The position numbers and the translations under genes were made by a program. This document shows, in pieces, positions 1 to 8,324 of a stretch of 64,000 bases of DNA. The stretch spans positions 2,108,001 to 2,172,000 of the forward strand of contig NZ_AP025628.1 of assembly GCF_025999835.1 (NCBI RefSeq), read 5' to 3'. The notes below the pieces were generated by a model. The model was not told the origin of the DNA and searched no databases. It saw nothing but the letters and a program-made list of their open reading frames with translations. This DNA is from Caldinitratiruptor microaerophilus. Lineage in GTDB: Bacteria > Bacillota > Sulfobacillia > Symbiobacteriales > ZC4RG38. Position 1 is the first letter of the stretch, and every line of letters starts with the position of its first letter.

Positions 1-201
1 CACGGCGCTCAGGCGGAACCGGCGCCCCAGCGTCCGGCCGTCGGCCAGCTCGACCGGCCCGGCGTCCTCCCAGACCTCGAACCGGGGATCGTCCACCTGG
101 AGGCTCAGCCTGAGGACGGCCCGCAGGAGCTGCTGCCGGTCGGCGAAGTACCGGCGCTGCCGCCCGCCCTCGAACCGGACCTCGTACCGGGCTCCGTGCA
201 T
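1..201 (-). CDS. hypothetical protein, 3' end beyond window
   Basis: A reading frame starts at an ATG at 199-201 on the minus strand and runs off the left edge, giving 67 visible residues starting MHGARYEVRFEGGRQRRYFA. The ATG is preceded by a good ribosome binding site (GGAGGGAGAG, about 5 nt away). The visible part is a small charged, probably soluble domain with no motif I recognise. It lies 60 nt downstream of the beta subunit gene of locus 1 on the same strand and is probably the last visible gene of that operon. No function is proposed. Confidence 0.6.
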   Translation of the reverse strand, partial: MHGARYEVRFEGGRQRRYFADRQQLLRAVLRLSLQVDDPRFEVWEDAGPVELADGRTLGRRFRLSAV

Positions 202-261
202 GGTCTCTCCCTCCGCGGGGCCGGGGCGGGGAAGCACGGGGCCTCCCCGCCCGCGCGGCCG

Positions 262-1350
262 TCAGGCTCCCCGGGTGCGTGCGACGGGCAGGGCGTACTC
301 GGCCTGCTCGATCGGCACCTGCCGGGCGGGGTCCTCCAGCTCGCGCAGCCACTCGGGCACCTCGACCCCGATCATCTCGAAGTTCCTGTTCGCAGCCCGC
401 TGGAGGGCGGCCACGTGCTCCGGCAGGAGGTGGCCGAACCGCCCCTGCATGGCGAGGTAGTCGGTGACGGGCCGGATGACCGGTGGCTTGAAGTAGCTGT
501 ACTGGCGCGTCCCGGGATCGTACTCCCACACCGGGAACAGGCCGCACTCGACGACCCGCCGGCTGAGCTCGACCGACATCGGGGTCTGGTAGACGAAGCC
601 CTTCTGGCACGGCGTGTAGATGTGCAGGAAGGCCGCCCCCCGGTGGTTGAGGCCCTTCCGGACCTTGTTGATCACGTCGATCGGGTAGCCGATTGTCGTG
701 GTCGCCACGTAGCACCACGGGTGACCCTCGGCCATCATCCTGGCGAGCTGCTTCGGCCACAGCTTCTTCCCCTCGGGGATCACCGGCCCCGGCGGGGTGA
801 AGGTCGTCATGCCGCCGTACGGCGTGGTGGGCGACACCTGGATGCCCGTGTTGGCGTAGCACTCGTTGTCGTAGCAGATGAACAGGGCGTCGTGGTTGCG
901 GTAGAGGGCGCCGGAGAGGGAGCCGAGGCCGATGTCCGAGGCGCTGCCGTCACCCGCCATGACGATGACGTTCGGGTACTCCCCGTCGTACTTCCCCTTG
1001 CGGATCCGCGCCTCGTAGGCGGCCGCCACCCCGGAGGTGAAGGAACCCGCCGAGCCGATCTGGGTGTGGGCCCACGGGATCGTGTACGGGGTGCACAGGT
1101 AGCTCGAGTTGGCCACGTACATGCAGCCCGTCGGCCCCACGGCGATGGTGTTGTTGCCCGCCGCCTTGAGCACCCAGCGGTACTCGATCGCCGGACCGCA
1201 CCCGGCGCAGGTGCGGTGGCCCGCCTGGTACGGGTCTTCCTCGGGGAGGTCGGGGAGGTAGTGGCGGAGCCGCTCCTGGTCGGCCACCGCCGCGCTGCGC
1301 CCGTCTTCGGGGAGCAGCGGAAGATGCTGACGCACCACGGCCTGAGCCAT
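262..1350 (-). CDS. 2-oxoacid:ferredoxin oxidoreductase beta subunit (locus 1, oxalate oxidoreductase-like)
   Basis: 362 residues. This is the TPP-binding catalytic subunit of the pyruvate/2-oxoacid:ferredoxin oxidoreductase family, which decarboxylates a 2-oxoacid and passes electrons to ferredoxin. Visible features: [10 protein letters not shown] near residue 45 and [10 protein letters not shown] (Cys ligands of the proximal 4Fe-4S cluster), the TPP motif GDGSASDIG, and a later Cys in YTPCQKGF that would complete the cluster. The first 40 residues are an extension absent from the locus 2 copy. The start ATG follows GGGAGGAGG. It lies 30 nt behind the alpha gene. Oxalate as substrate is inferred from the alpha subunit; pyruvate or another 2-oxoacid remains possible. 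Confidence 0.88.
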   Translation of the reverse strand: MAQAVVRQHLPLLPEDGRSAAVADQERLRHYLPDLPEEDPYQAGHRTCAGCGPAIEYRWVLKAAGNNTIAVGPTGCMYVANSSYLCTPYTIPWAHTQIGSAGSFTSGVAAAYEARIRKGKYDGEYPNVIVMAGDGSASDIGLGSLSGALYRNHDALFICYDNECYANTGIQVSPTTPYGGMTTFTPPGPVIPEGKKLWPKQLARMMAEGHPWCYVATTTIGYPIDVINKVRKGLNHRGAAFLHIYTPCQKGFVYQTPMSVELSRRVVECGLFPVWEYDPGTRQYSYFKPPVIRPVTDYLAMQGRFGHLLPEHVAALQRAANRNFEMIGVEVPEWLRELEDPARQVPIEQAEYALPVARTRGA

Positions 1351-1380
1351 CGTGTCCGGACCTCCTCCCGGTCTCCGGCC

Positions 1381-2598
1381 TCAGTCCTCGAAGTTCACCC
1401 AGTGGGCCAGCTTCTCGACCTTGCCGGTGCGCAGGGCCTTGAGCATCTTGCCGGCCATCCACAGGAACTCCCGGAGCGGGATCGTCTCACCGCCGAGCCC
1501 CGCCATGAAGGACGTCACGAGCGGCCGGTTCGGCAGGTGGTAGAGGGCCGTCATCACCTCGGGGGTGAGGATCCCGCCGTAGGTGGGCCCGCCGAGCCCC
1601 AGGTTGGTCTCCACGACCCCGACCACCTTGGCCCGCTCCAGCGCCTTCTGCAGGTCCTCGGTGGGGAAGGGCCGCACCCACAGGAGCCGCGCCATCCCGG
1701 CCCTCACGCCCTGCTCCCGCAGCCGCCGCACCGCGAACCGGCAGGTGACCGCGTGGGCGCCCTGGATCACGAACACGATGTCGGCGTCGTCGAGCATGTA
1801 CTCCTCGACGAAGTCCGGGTAGTGGCGCCCGAAGATCTCGCCGAAGAGCCGGGTCTTCTCCCGGATCACCGGGATGGCCTCCTCCATCGCCCGCTGGCGC
1901 TCGAGCTGCAGGGGCGGCCCCTGCTCCGGCATGATCTGGGGCCCGTGGGACACCGGCTTCTTGGGGTCCAGGGCGTAGGGTAGCTTGAAGGGGGGCAGGA
2001 AGTCCTCCACCTGTTCCTGGTCGGGCAGGCGGACCTCGCCGGCGATGTGGGAGACGAAGTAGCCGTCCTGGCAGATCATCTGGGGGAGCAGCACCCGGGG
2101 GTCCTCGCCGATCGCGTAGCCCAGGAGCGTCTTGTCGAAGACCTCCTGCGGGGTGCAGGCCCAGCCCATGATCCAGCCCATGTCCCGGGTGCAGAGGGCG
2201 TCGGTGTGCTCCGAGCCGAAGTCCCCCGGCGGGTCGAGGGTCCGGTCGGCGATGGCCATCTGGATCGGGATGCGGGCTCCCGAGGTGGGCGAGTACAGCT
2301 CGTACGCGTAGGTCACCCCGACGCCGGACGACCCCGTGTAGGCCCGGGCTCCGGCGGAACCCGCCCCCAGGGCGGCGCTCAGCTGCGCGTGCTCGCCGTC
2401 GGCGTGGATGAACTCGGCGTCCAGCAGGCCGTCGGCGATGAACTGGGCCAGGGTCATCATGATCGCCGTGTAGGGGCGGATCGGGTAGGCGGTGACCACG
2501 TCGACGTCGGCATAGAGGGCACCGTAGGCGGCGGCCGTGCAGCCGCTCATGCGCATGGTCTTGGCCCGCAGCTTGCCCGGCTTGGTCGCGATGGCCAA
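1381..2598 (-). CDS. 2-oxoacid:ferredoxin oxidoreductase alpha subunit (locus 1, oxalate oxidoreductase-like)
   Basis: 405 residues with a TTG start behind GGAGGGAG. Family: PorA-type alpha subunit (pyrimidine-binding domain I plus domain II). The substrate motif reads YPIRPYT, with Arg41 where pyruvate enzymes carry Thr (YPITP). A second Arg (IADRT, residue 119) and Asp126-Phe127 (PPGDFG) follow. The 78- and 85-residue spacings match Arg31/Arg109/Asp116 that I remember from the Moorella oxalate oxidoreductase structure. This suggests an oxalate-type active site. TGSSGVGVTYAYE is the conserved domain I stretch. It sits in the order gamma, oxidoreductase, alpha, beta. What is seen is the motif; oxalate specificity is inference. 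Confidence 0.85.
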   Translation of the reverse strand: MAIATKPGKLRAKTMRMSGCTAAAYGALYADVDVVTAYPIRPYTAIMMTLAQFIADGLLDAEFIHADGEHAQLSAALGAGSAGARAYTGSSGVGVTYAYELYSPTSGARIPIQMAIADRTLDPPGDFGSEHTDALCTRDMGWIMGWACTPQEVFDKTLLGYAIGEDPRVLLPQMICQDGYFVSHIAGEVRLPDQEQVEDFLPPFKLPYALDPKKPVSHGPQIMPEQGPPLQLERQRAMEEAIPVIREKTRLFGEIFGRHYPDFVEEYMLDDADIVFVIQGAHAVTCRFAVRRLREQGVRAGMARLLWVRPFPTEDLQKALERAKVVGVVETNLGLGGPTYGGILTPEVMTALYHLPNRPLVTSFMAGLGGETIPLREFLWMAGKMLKALRTGKVEKLAHWVNFED

Positions 2599-2615
2599 GG
2601 GCTCTCCCTCCTCGC

Positions 2616-4472
2616 TCAGTCGTCCCCGTCATGCCCGGCGGCCACGTGGCGCCGGCTGGCGTCGTATTCCGCGATGGCCTCCTCCAGGAGCCGCCGGATG
2701 TCCTCGGACTGCTCGGCATGTGCCCCTTCGTAGACCGCGAAGGCCGTCTCCATGCGGATCACGCCGTCGGTGAACTCGATCTCCTCCACCCGCTCCAGGC
2801 AGCCGGTCGGGCACTCCTGGACGCAGACCAGGCAGCCCTTGCAGTAGTCGAGGCGAATGCGGTAGCGCCCGTTCTCCCGGACATCCCGCATCACGCTCAC
2901 GTCCGGGCACACGATGTAGCAGTTGTCGCAGGCGTTGCACACGCCGCAGCTCATGCAGCGGTCCGCCTCACGGACGGCCTGCTCCTCGGTGTAGCCGAGC
3001 GTCACCTCGATCTCCTGGCTGGTGCGCCGGACCTCGACCGGGGTAAGCGGGACCGGGACTCGCGGCGCGTTCCTGAAGTAGTACGGGTTCAGGCGCTCGT
3101 AGGGCATGACCTCGGCGGGCGGTGGTGGCGTGAGTTGCTCCCCCCGCAGCACCCGGTCGATGTTCTCGGCGGCCCGCTTCCCGTCGCCGAGGGCCTGCAC
3201 CACCATGCCCGGGCCCCGGACGATGTCGCCGCCGGCGAAGATGTTCCCCTCGACCCGGCCGAACTCGTCCGTGACGATGAGGCCGCCTCGCACCAGGTGC
3301 TGCGGCACCCAGTCGAGATGCTGTACCTGGCCGATGGCCACCAGAACCATGTCGCAATCCATCTCGAACTCGGTACCCGGATGCAGCACCGGCCGGATCG
3401 CACCGCCCGGATCCCGCTCGAGGTGCGCCTCGCTGAGGACGACGCCGCTCACTCCGCCCTGGCCGAGGATCCGGACGACGCCGCAGTGGTTCCGCAGCTT
3501 CACGCCCTCGTCCAGGGCCTGCAGCAGGTCCTCCTCGATCGCCGGCATCTCGTGCCGCCCCTCGAGGGCCACCAGGGTCACCTCTTCGGCGCCGAGGCGC
3601 AGGGCCGAGCGGGCCGCGTCCAGCGCAGTGTTGCCCCCGCCCACCACGACGACCTTCCGGCCGACCTTCACCGGCTTGCCGAAGCCGAGCTCACGCAGGA
3701 ACTCGAGCGCCCCGACCACGCCCTGCAGGTCGCTGCCCGGCACCGGCAGCTTGCGGCCGGCGTCCTGGCCCACGGCGACGAAGGCGGCGTCGAACTTCTT
3801 CAGGTCGTCCCACGAGAGGTCGCGGCCAACCCGGTGGTTGCACCTGATCTCGATGCCGCCGAGACCCACGATCTTCTGGATCTCGGCGTCGAGGATCTCC
3901 GCCGGCAGGTGCCAGTGCGGCACGCCGCCCCGCAGCATGCCGCCGGGCCTGCCGAGCGCCTCGAAGATCGTGACCCGGTAGCCCCGCCGGCGCAGGTGGT
4001 AGGCGGCCGCCAGCCCGCCGGGGCCGGAGCCCACCACGGCGACGTGCTGGCCACCCAGTTCGGGGAGCATGTCCTTCAGGGGGTCCTCGGCGAGGGCCAG
4101 GCCGAAGTCGCCCAGGAACCGCTCGACGCTGCGGATCGCGATGGGCTCGTCGTGCCGGCCCCGGTTGCAGGCGGTCTCGCAGGGGTGGTAGCAGACCCGC
4201 CCGGTGACGGAGGGCATCGGGTTGTCCTCGAGGATGGTCAGGTAGCCCTCGAGGTAGCGGCCGTGCTTGACGTAGTCGAGGTACTTCTGGATCTTCTCGC
4301 CGGTGGGGCAGGCGTGGTTGCACGGGGGCGTCTTGTCCCGGTACACCGGCCGGTAGAAGCGCCAGTTGCCGGTGGGGAAGAGCTTCTGCCCGTCCTTCTC
4401 GGTCGGGGCAGGCGTGACCCCCGCGAAGGGGAGCTGGAGGTGCTTGGGGATCCGGGTCCCTCGGGTCGACAT
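2616..4472 (-). CDS. FAD/NAD(P)-dependent oxidoreductase with N- and C-terminal Fe-S domains
   Basis: 618 residues. It belongs to the glutamate synthase small-subunit family of electron-transfer flavoproteins. The N-terminal Fer4_20-type domain has Cys pairs (CNHACPTG, CYHPCETACNRG). An FAD Rossmann motif VVGSGPGGLAAAYHL is near residue 147 and an NAD(P) motif VVVGGGNTALDAARSA is near 280. The C-terminal ferredoxin domain has two 4Fe-4S sets (CMSCGVCNAC...CYIVCP and CKGCLVCVQECPTGC). It occupies the place of the small delta (ferredoxin) subunit in the operon, so it probably links the 2-oxoacid oxidoreductase of locus 1 to NAD(P)H. Direction of flow and any bifurcation are unknown. The ATG follows GGAGGAGG. 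Confidence 0.85.
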   Translation of the reverse strand: MSTRGTRIPKHLQLPFAGVTPAPTEKDGQKLFPTGNWRFYRPVYRDKTPPCNHACPTGEKIQKYLDYVKHGRYLEGYLTILEDNPMPSVTGRVCYHPCETACNRGRHDEPIAIRSVERFLGDFGLALAEDPLKDMLPELGGQHVAVVGSGPGGLAAAYHLRRRGYRVTIFEALGRPGGMLRGGVPHWHLPAEILDAEIQKIVGLGGIEIRCNHRVGRDLSWDDLKKFDAAFVAVGQDAGRKLPVPGSDLQGVVGALEFLRELGFGKPVKVGRKVVVVGGGNTALDAARSALRLGAEEVTLVALEGRHEMPAIEEDLLQALDEGVKLRNHCGVVRILGQGGVSGVVLSEAHLERDPGGAIRPVLHPGTEFEMDCDMVLVAIGQVQHLDWVPQHLVRGGLIVTDEFGRVEGNIFAGGDIVRGPGMVVQALGDGKRAAENIDRVLRGEQLTPPPPAEVMPYERLNPYYFRNAPRVPVPLTPVEVRRTSQEIEVTLGYTEEQAVREADRCMSCGVCNACDNCYIVCPDVSVMRDVRENGRYRIRLDYCKGCLVCVQECPTGCLERVEEIEFTDGVIRMETAFAVYEGAHAEQSEDIRRLLEEAIAEYDASRRHVAAGHDGDD

Positions 4473-4506
4473 GCGCGTACCTCCTCCGGATGCCGCCTGC
4501 AGACGA

Positions 4507-5184
4507 TCAGGCCGTGGCCCTGTGGCTCTCGGACCGGTAGTGCAGGACCTTGCACCCCTCGTAACCCCGGCGCACGGCCTCCTTGTCGTGGCAGCGGGCC
4601 ACCACCGACTCGAGCTTCAGGACCCCGGTGCCGGCGACCAGCGCCCCCAGGAGCGGCGCGGCGATCCCCACCCCGACCTGGCGCTTCTCACCGGCCCCCT
4701 CGGTGGACAGCCGGTCGTAGGCCAGCTCGGGCAGGGAGCGGTTGTACATCCACGGGCTGGAGCCGCGGGGCTCCGCCAGGCGTGCCGCATCGACCGCGAC
4801 GATGGTCTTGAGCTTGGCGAGCATGGCGTCGGGGAGGAAGCGCAGGAGGTACTCCGGCTCCTTTGTGGTGTTGACGATCACCACGCCCTCGCCGTCCGGC
4901 GTCCCACGGAAAAAGTTCACCGCCTTGATGAGCGTCTGCTCCACGAGCACGACGATGTCGGGGCGGGCGTTCTCGTACACGAAGAGCTCTTCGATGGGCG
5001 AGTCGCTCACCCGCGCATACTTGCGGATCAGGCAGTTCGTCCGGTCCGGCGCATCGACGTAGTCGTTGATGTACTGGCTGTAATACCCCTCGTCCGCGGC
5101 CGCTGCGGCGACCACGTTGCAGACGTCGCGGGCCTCCTTGTCCATGATGATTCCCCGGGTCCACGCGGTGATCTCGTGATACAC
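4507..5184 (-). CDS. 2-oxoacid:ferredoxin oxidoreductase gamma subunit (locus 1)
   Basis: 225 residues with a GTG start 7 nt behind GGAGGAGGG. Homologous to the PorG/domain III subunit: it begins with the WTRGIIMDKEARDVCN-like strand, then a Rossmann-like fold with repeated VVIVNTT and IVAVDA strands. Compared with the locus 2 copy it lacks the C-terminal 4Fe-4S domain; that role is taken by the flavoprotein immediately downstream. It is the first oxidoreductase gene after the Cdc48-type ATPase, separated by about 220 nt that contain a possible internal promoter. Confidence 0.8.
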   Translation of the reverse strand: MYHEITAWTRGIIMDKEARDVCNVVAAAAADEGYYSQYINDYVDAPDRTNCLIRKYARVSDSPIEELFVYENARPDIVVLVEQTLIKAVNFFRGTPDGEGVVIVNTTKEPEYLLRFLPDAMLAKLKTIVAVDAARLAEPRGSSPWMYNRSLPELAYDRLSTEGAGEKRQVGVGIAAPLLGALVAGTGVLKLESVVARCHDKEAVRRGYEGCKVLHYRSESHRATA

Positions 5185-5319
5185 GCGGCATCCCTCCTCC
5201 GCACATGCCGGCTCTTGCCGTACAGGAACGTGACCAGCTCCTCGCCGTCAGGTCGACAAGGAACCACCCCCTGACCGGGCCGCGGACGGCCGCCGTGCAA
5301 GTGATTTCTCTTTTGAGGG

Positions 5320-5348
5320 AGTATACAGATACTTTTTGGCACGAATCA
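5320..5348 (-). promoter_or_regulatory. possible internal promoter for locus 1 oxidoreductase genes
   Basis: In the 220-nt gap between the ATPase gene and the gamma gene, the minus strand reads TGATTC, 17 nt, TATACT in an AT-rich patch that stands out from its GC-rich surroundings. The -10 is good and the -35 weak. An inverted repeat AGTAT-ACAG-ATACT overlaps the -10 and might be an operator. The match alone supports this; no other evidence. Confidence 0.35.
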
Positions 5349-5407
5349 CCCAGGCACCAGTAGCTGTTCCGGCCCCCCGCTCCGCCTTCCTGGCCGGCCC
5401 GGGCGGC

Positions 5408-7525
5408 CTAGCCGGCCCCCCTCGAGGCCGGGTGGAGCTGCAGTCCGTCCAGGGCGGCGAGGAAGGCCCCCATCCCGACCGCACGACGCCGGGCCGGGCC
5501 GGGATCCGGTGCCACGGCGCTCCGCGCCCGCCGGCACACCGCCGCGATGGCGGCGGGGCTGAGGCCACAGGACCGCCGGGCGAGTTCGCCCAGGTCGACG
5601 CCTTCGAGGGGCAGGTCGCGAGTGTGCACCTCGTACACTTCACGCAGGTCCTCGTGGGTCAGCGGGGGGAACGGCACGCAGTAGTCGAACCGGCCGGGCC
5701 GGAGGACCGCCGGGTCCACGAGTTCGGGCCGGCTGGTGGCGGCCACCAGCACGACCTCCGGGAACTCCGCCAGGCGGTCGATCTCCCGCAGCAGCTGGGC
5801 CAGGAGCCGGTGCTGGGACCCGGTTTCCTGGCCGGTCCGCCGCGCGGCGATCGCGTCGACGTCGTCGAAGAACAGGACGCAGGGGGCGGCACGCCGGGCC
5901 CGGGCGAAGAGCTCGGCCACGGCCCGCTCGGACTCGCCCTGCCACTTCGAGTACAGGGCAGGCGCCTCGACCTCCAGGAGCGGCAGGCCGGCCTCCCCGG
6001 CGAACGCCCGGGCGACGTAGGTCTTGCCGCAACCCGGCGGGCCGACGAGGAGGATCCCCCGTCCCGGCGCCGGCGCCTCCCGGCGCAGCCACGGCTGGAG
6101 CATGCGCTTGACGGACGCCAGGCCGCCCACGTCGGCCCAGCCGAGGGCGGGCCGCTCGAGGGCCACCTCCCGCGTCGCGCTCGGCTCCACCTCCCGCAGC
6201 GCGGCGAGGAAGTCCTCGTGGCGGACCACGAGGTCGTCGAAGGAGGGGCCGTCCCCCGGCACCAGCGGCCCGTGGCTGGAGAGGTACCGCCGCATGGCCG
6301 CCATGGCCGCCTCCTGGGCGAGCGCCGCCAGGTCGGCTCCGACGAAGCCGGGTGTGCGGTCGGCGAGCTCAGCCAGGTTCACGTCGGGGGCGAGCGGCAG
6401 GCGGCGGGTGTGGATCTGGAGGATCTGCAGCCGCCCGTCCCGGTTGGGCACCCCGATCTCGATCTCCCGGTCGAAGCGGCCGGGCCGGCGGAGCGCCGGG
6501 TCGATGTTCTCCAGGAGGTTCGTGGCGCCGATCACCACGACCTGACCCCGGCCCTGGAAGCCGTCCAGGAGGGCGAGGAACTGGGCGACCAGCCGCTTCT
6601 CGACCTCGCCCGGCACCTCCGCGCGCCGCGGGGCGATGGCGTCGATCTCGTCGAAGAAGATGATGCTGGGGGCGCGGTGCTCGGCCTCGTCGAAGATCTC
6701 CCGCAGCCGGGCCTCGCTCTCGCCGTACAGCTTGCGGACCACCTCGGGGCCGTTGACGTGGATGAAGTAGGCCTGGCTCTCGGCGGCGAGGGCACGGGCC
6801 ACGAGGGTCTTCCCGGTGCCGGGCGGCCCGTAGAGGAGCACGCCCTTCGGGGGCTGCACCCCCAGCCGCTCGAAGAGGCGGGGATACCGCAGCGGCCACT
6901 CGACGATCTCCCGGATGCGGGCGAGCTCGTGGTCCAGGCCCCCCACGTCCCGGTACGAGACGCCGGTCGGCCGCTGGGAAACGATCTCGGCGTCCACGAA
7001 GGTGATGTGCGTGGTGCGGACGATCCGCACCGGGCCGTCCGGAACGGTGGCGGCGACGCGGAAGGCCGGGACAGCCGGGTGCTGCCGCGGGTCGGCGAGG
7101 ACGTTCCCCTTCAGGACGGGGACGCCGCTCAGGGACTCGACCAGCCGGGCCGTGTCCTGCGGAGCCGGGCGGGTGCCGGCGGGCACCAGCCGCGCCAGCC
7201 GGACGGTCACCGCCTTCGAACACTGGACCTTCTCGAGGCGGACGCCCTCGCCGATCCCGACCCCGGCGTTCTGCCGACCAAGCGGCCCGAGCAGCAGGAC
7301 CCGCTCGCCGACCACGTTGGTGGGCATGAACATGGCGACGGCCATGGCCGACTGCCGGCCGGTCAGGCGCACCGTGTCCCCGGGCTCGATCCCCAGCACC
7401 TTCATGTCTGCCGGGTGCAGGTAGACCGCGCCCTGGACATCCCCGCCCACGACGGCGTCCATCACCCGGAAGACCGGCTGCGAGGAGCGCCGGTGCTCGG
7501 ATGCCAGGCCTACAGCGGCGTCCAC
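5408..7525 (-). CDS. Cdc48/VAT-type AAA+ ATPase (locus 1)
   Basis: 705 residues with a GTG start 3 nt after the GntR stop, so probably translationally coupled. Layout: Cdc48 N-terminal double-psi barrel domain (about 1-175), D1 with Walker A GPPGTGKT near 230 and Walker B FFDEIDAIAPRR, then D2 with GPPGCGKT near 490. The pore loops are KLYG in D1 and KWQG in D2; aromatic residues in both rings recall archaeal VAT and predict threading of unfolded protein. Oddity: the D2 Walker B reads FFDDVDAIA, Asp replacing the usual catalytic Glu, so D2 turnover may be slow. Its steady neighbour is a 2-oxoacid oxidoreductase operon, which suggests assembly, repair or disassembly of an Fe-S/TPP enzyme; that role is inference. 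Confidence 0.88.
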   Translation of the reverse strand: MDAAVGLASEHRRSSQPVFRVMDAVVGGDVQGAVYLHPADMKVLGIEPGDTVRLTGRQSAMAVAMFMPTNVVGERVLLLGPLGRQNAGVGIGEGVRLEKVQCSKAVTVRLARLVPAGTRPAPQDTARLVESLSGVPVLKGNVLADPRQHPAVPAFRVAATVPDGPVRIVRTTHITFVDAEIVSQRPTGVSYRDVGGLDHELARIREIVEWPLRYPRLFERLGVQPPKGVLLYGPPGTGKTLVARALAAESQAYFIHVNGPEVVRKLYGESEARLREIFDEAEHRAPSIIFFDEIDAIAPRRAEVPGEVEKRLVAQFLALLDGFQGRGQVVVIGATNLLENIDPALRRPGRFDREIEIGVPNRDGRLQILQIHTRRLPLAPDVNLAELADRTPGFVGADLAALAQEAAMAAMRRYLSSHGPLVPGDGPSFDDLVVRHEDFLAALREVEPSATREVALERPALGWADVGGLASVKRMLQPWLRREAPAPGRGILLVGPPGCGKTYVARAFAGEAGLPLLEVEAPALYSKWQGESERAVAELFARARRAAPCVLFFDDVDAIAARRTGQETGSQHRLLAQLLREIDRLAEFPEVVLVAATSRPELVDPAVLRPGRFDYCVPFPPLTHEDLREVYEVHTRDLPLEGVDLGELARRSCGLSPAAIAAVCRRARSAVAPDPGPARRRAVGMGAFLAALDGLQLHPASRGAG

Positions 7526-7528
7526 GGT

Positions 7529-8236
7529 TCACCCTCTCCCGTTCTCCGCGGCGCCCAGCGCCGCCAGGTACACGTCCCGGGAGCGCCGGATGTGCCTCCG
7601 GGCGGCCGCTTCCGCCGCCTCGGGGTCGCCCACCCGGATGGCCGCCACGATCAGCTGGTGCTCCTGGTGAGCCTCCTCGATCCAGCCGGGCCGTTCGTAG
7701 TTGACCGCCGAGAACTGCTCGACGTATGTCCGCAGCGTTTGCAGCATCTCGTGGAGCCGCGGGCTGTTGGCGACGCGGTAGATCGTGTCGTTGAACTCGT
7801 TGTGGAGGCGGCGGTACTCGTCGAGGTCGGGCGGCGATCGGAGGCAGCAGCGGTCCATCTCGGCCAGCAGGCGGTCCAGGCGCTCCACGTCGGCCGGGGT
7901 GCGCCGCCGGGCGGCCATGGCCGTGACCAGCCCCTCGAGCGCGGCCCGGATCTCGTAGATGTCCAGGATGTCCTGGCGCGACATCCCGCTCACCACGAGG
8001 CCGCGCCGCGGGTACTTCTCGGCCAGACCTTCGACCTCGAGCCGCTGCAGCGCCTCCCGGACCGGCGTGCGGCTGATCCCGAGCTTCTGGGCGAGCTCCC
8101 GCTCCACCAGGCGCTCGCCCCGGGGCAGGGAGCCGTCGAGGATCGCCCGGCGGAGCACCGAGTACACGGCGTCGCGAGCCAGGACCGGGGACTGCGGGTC
8201 GAGCGCGAGGGCGGGAAGGGTGAAGTTCTGGCTCAA
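7529..8236 (-). CDS. GntR-family regulator with FCD ligand domain
   Basis: 235 residues with a TTG start 8 nt behind a GGGGG ribosome binding site. It has an N-terminal winged helix (about 20-85) with the ERELAQKLGISRTPVREAL recognition region, then an all-alpha FCD domain (about 90-225) with the usual metal-ligand pattern (D near LDEYRRLHNEFND and later His). FCD regulators normally bind small carboxylates. It is the first gene of the locus 1 operon and divergent from PEP synthase; four TTGGTAT boxes lie in or beside the gap. It probably senses a carboxylic acid and controls both directions. Confidence 0.85.
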   Translation of the reverse strand: MSQNFTLPALALDPQSPVLARDAVYSVLRRAILDGSLPRGERLVERELAQKLGISRTPVREALQRLEVEGLAEKYPRRGLVVSGMSRQDILDIYEIRAALEGLVTAMAARRRTPADVERLDRLLAEMDRCCLRSPPDLDEYRRLHNEFNDTIYRVANSPRLHEMLQTLRTYVEQFSAVNYERPGWIEEAHQEHQLIVAAIRVGDPEAAEAAARRHIRRSRDVYLAALGAAENGRG

Positions 8237-8263
8237 CGTGCATCCCCCTGGGCACCGCCTCAG

Positions 8264-8279
8264 GTCTCACGTGTGAGAC
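8264..8279. promoter_or_regulatory. perfect 16-bp palindrome upstream of GntR
   Basis: GTCTCAC-GT-GTGAGAC, a perfect 7+2+7 inverted repeat about 28 nt upstream of the GntR start codon. It differs from the TTGGTATACCAA boxes and may be a site for a second regulator. Confidence 0.45.
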
Positions 8280-8300
8280 TGCGCATGTCTTGGCGGCTAG

Positions 8301-8324
8301 TTGGTATGCCGTTTGGTATACCAA
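8301..8324. promoter_or_regulatory. probable GntR operator, tandem TTGGTAT boxes
   Basis: TTGGTATGCC at 8301-8310 is followed by the perfect palindrome TTGGTATACCAA at 8313-8324. The core TGGT-AT-ACCA resembles operators of FadR/FCD regulators (TGGTnnnACCA). It lies 65-90 nt upstream of the GntR gene. Further copies are TTGGTATAC at 8750-8758 in the same gap and TTGGTATACC at 9112-9121 inside the PEP synthase gene. Confidence 0.6.
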
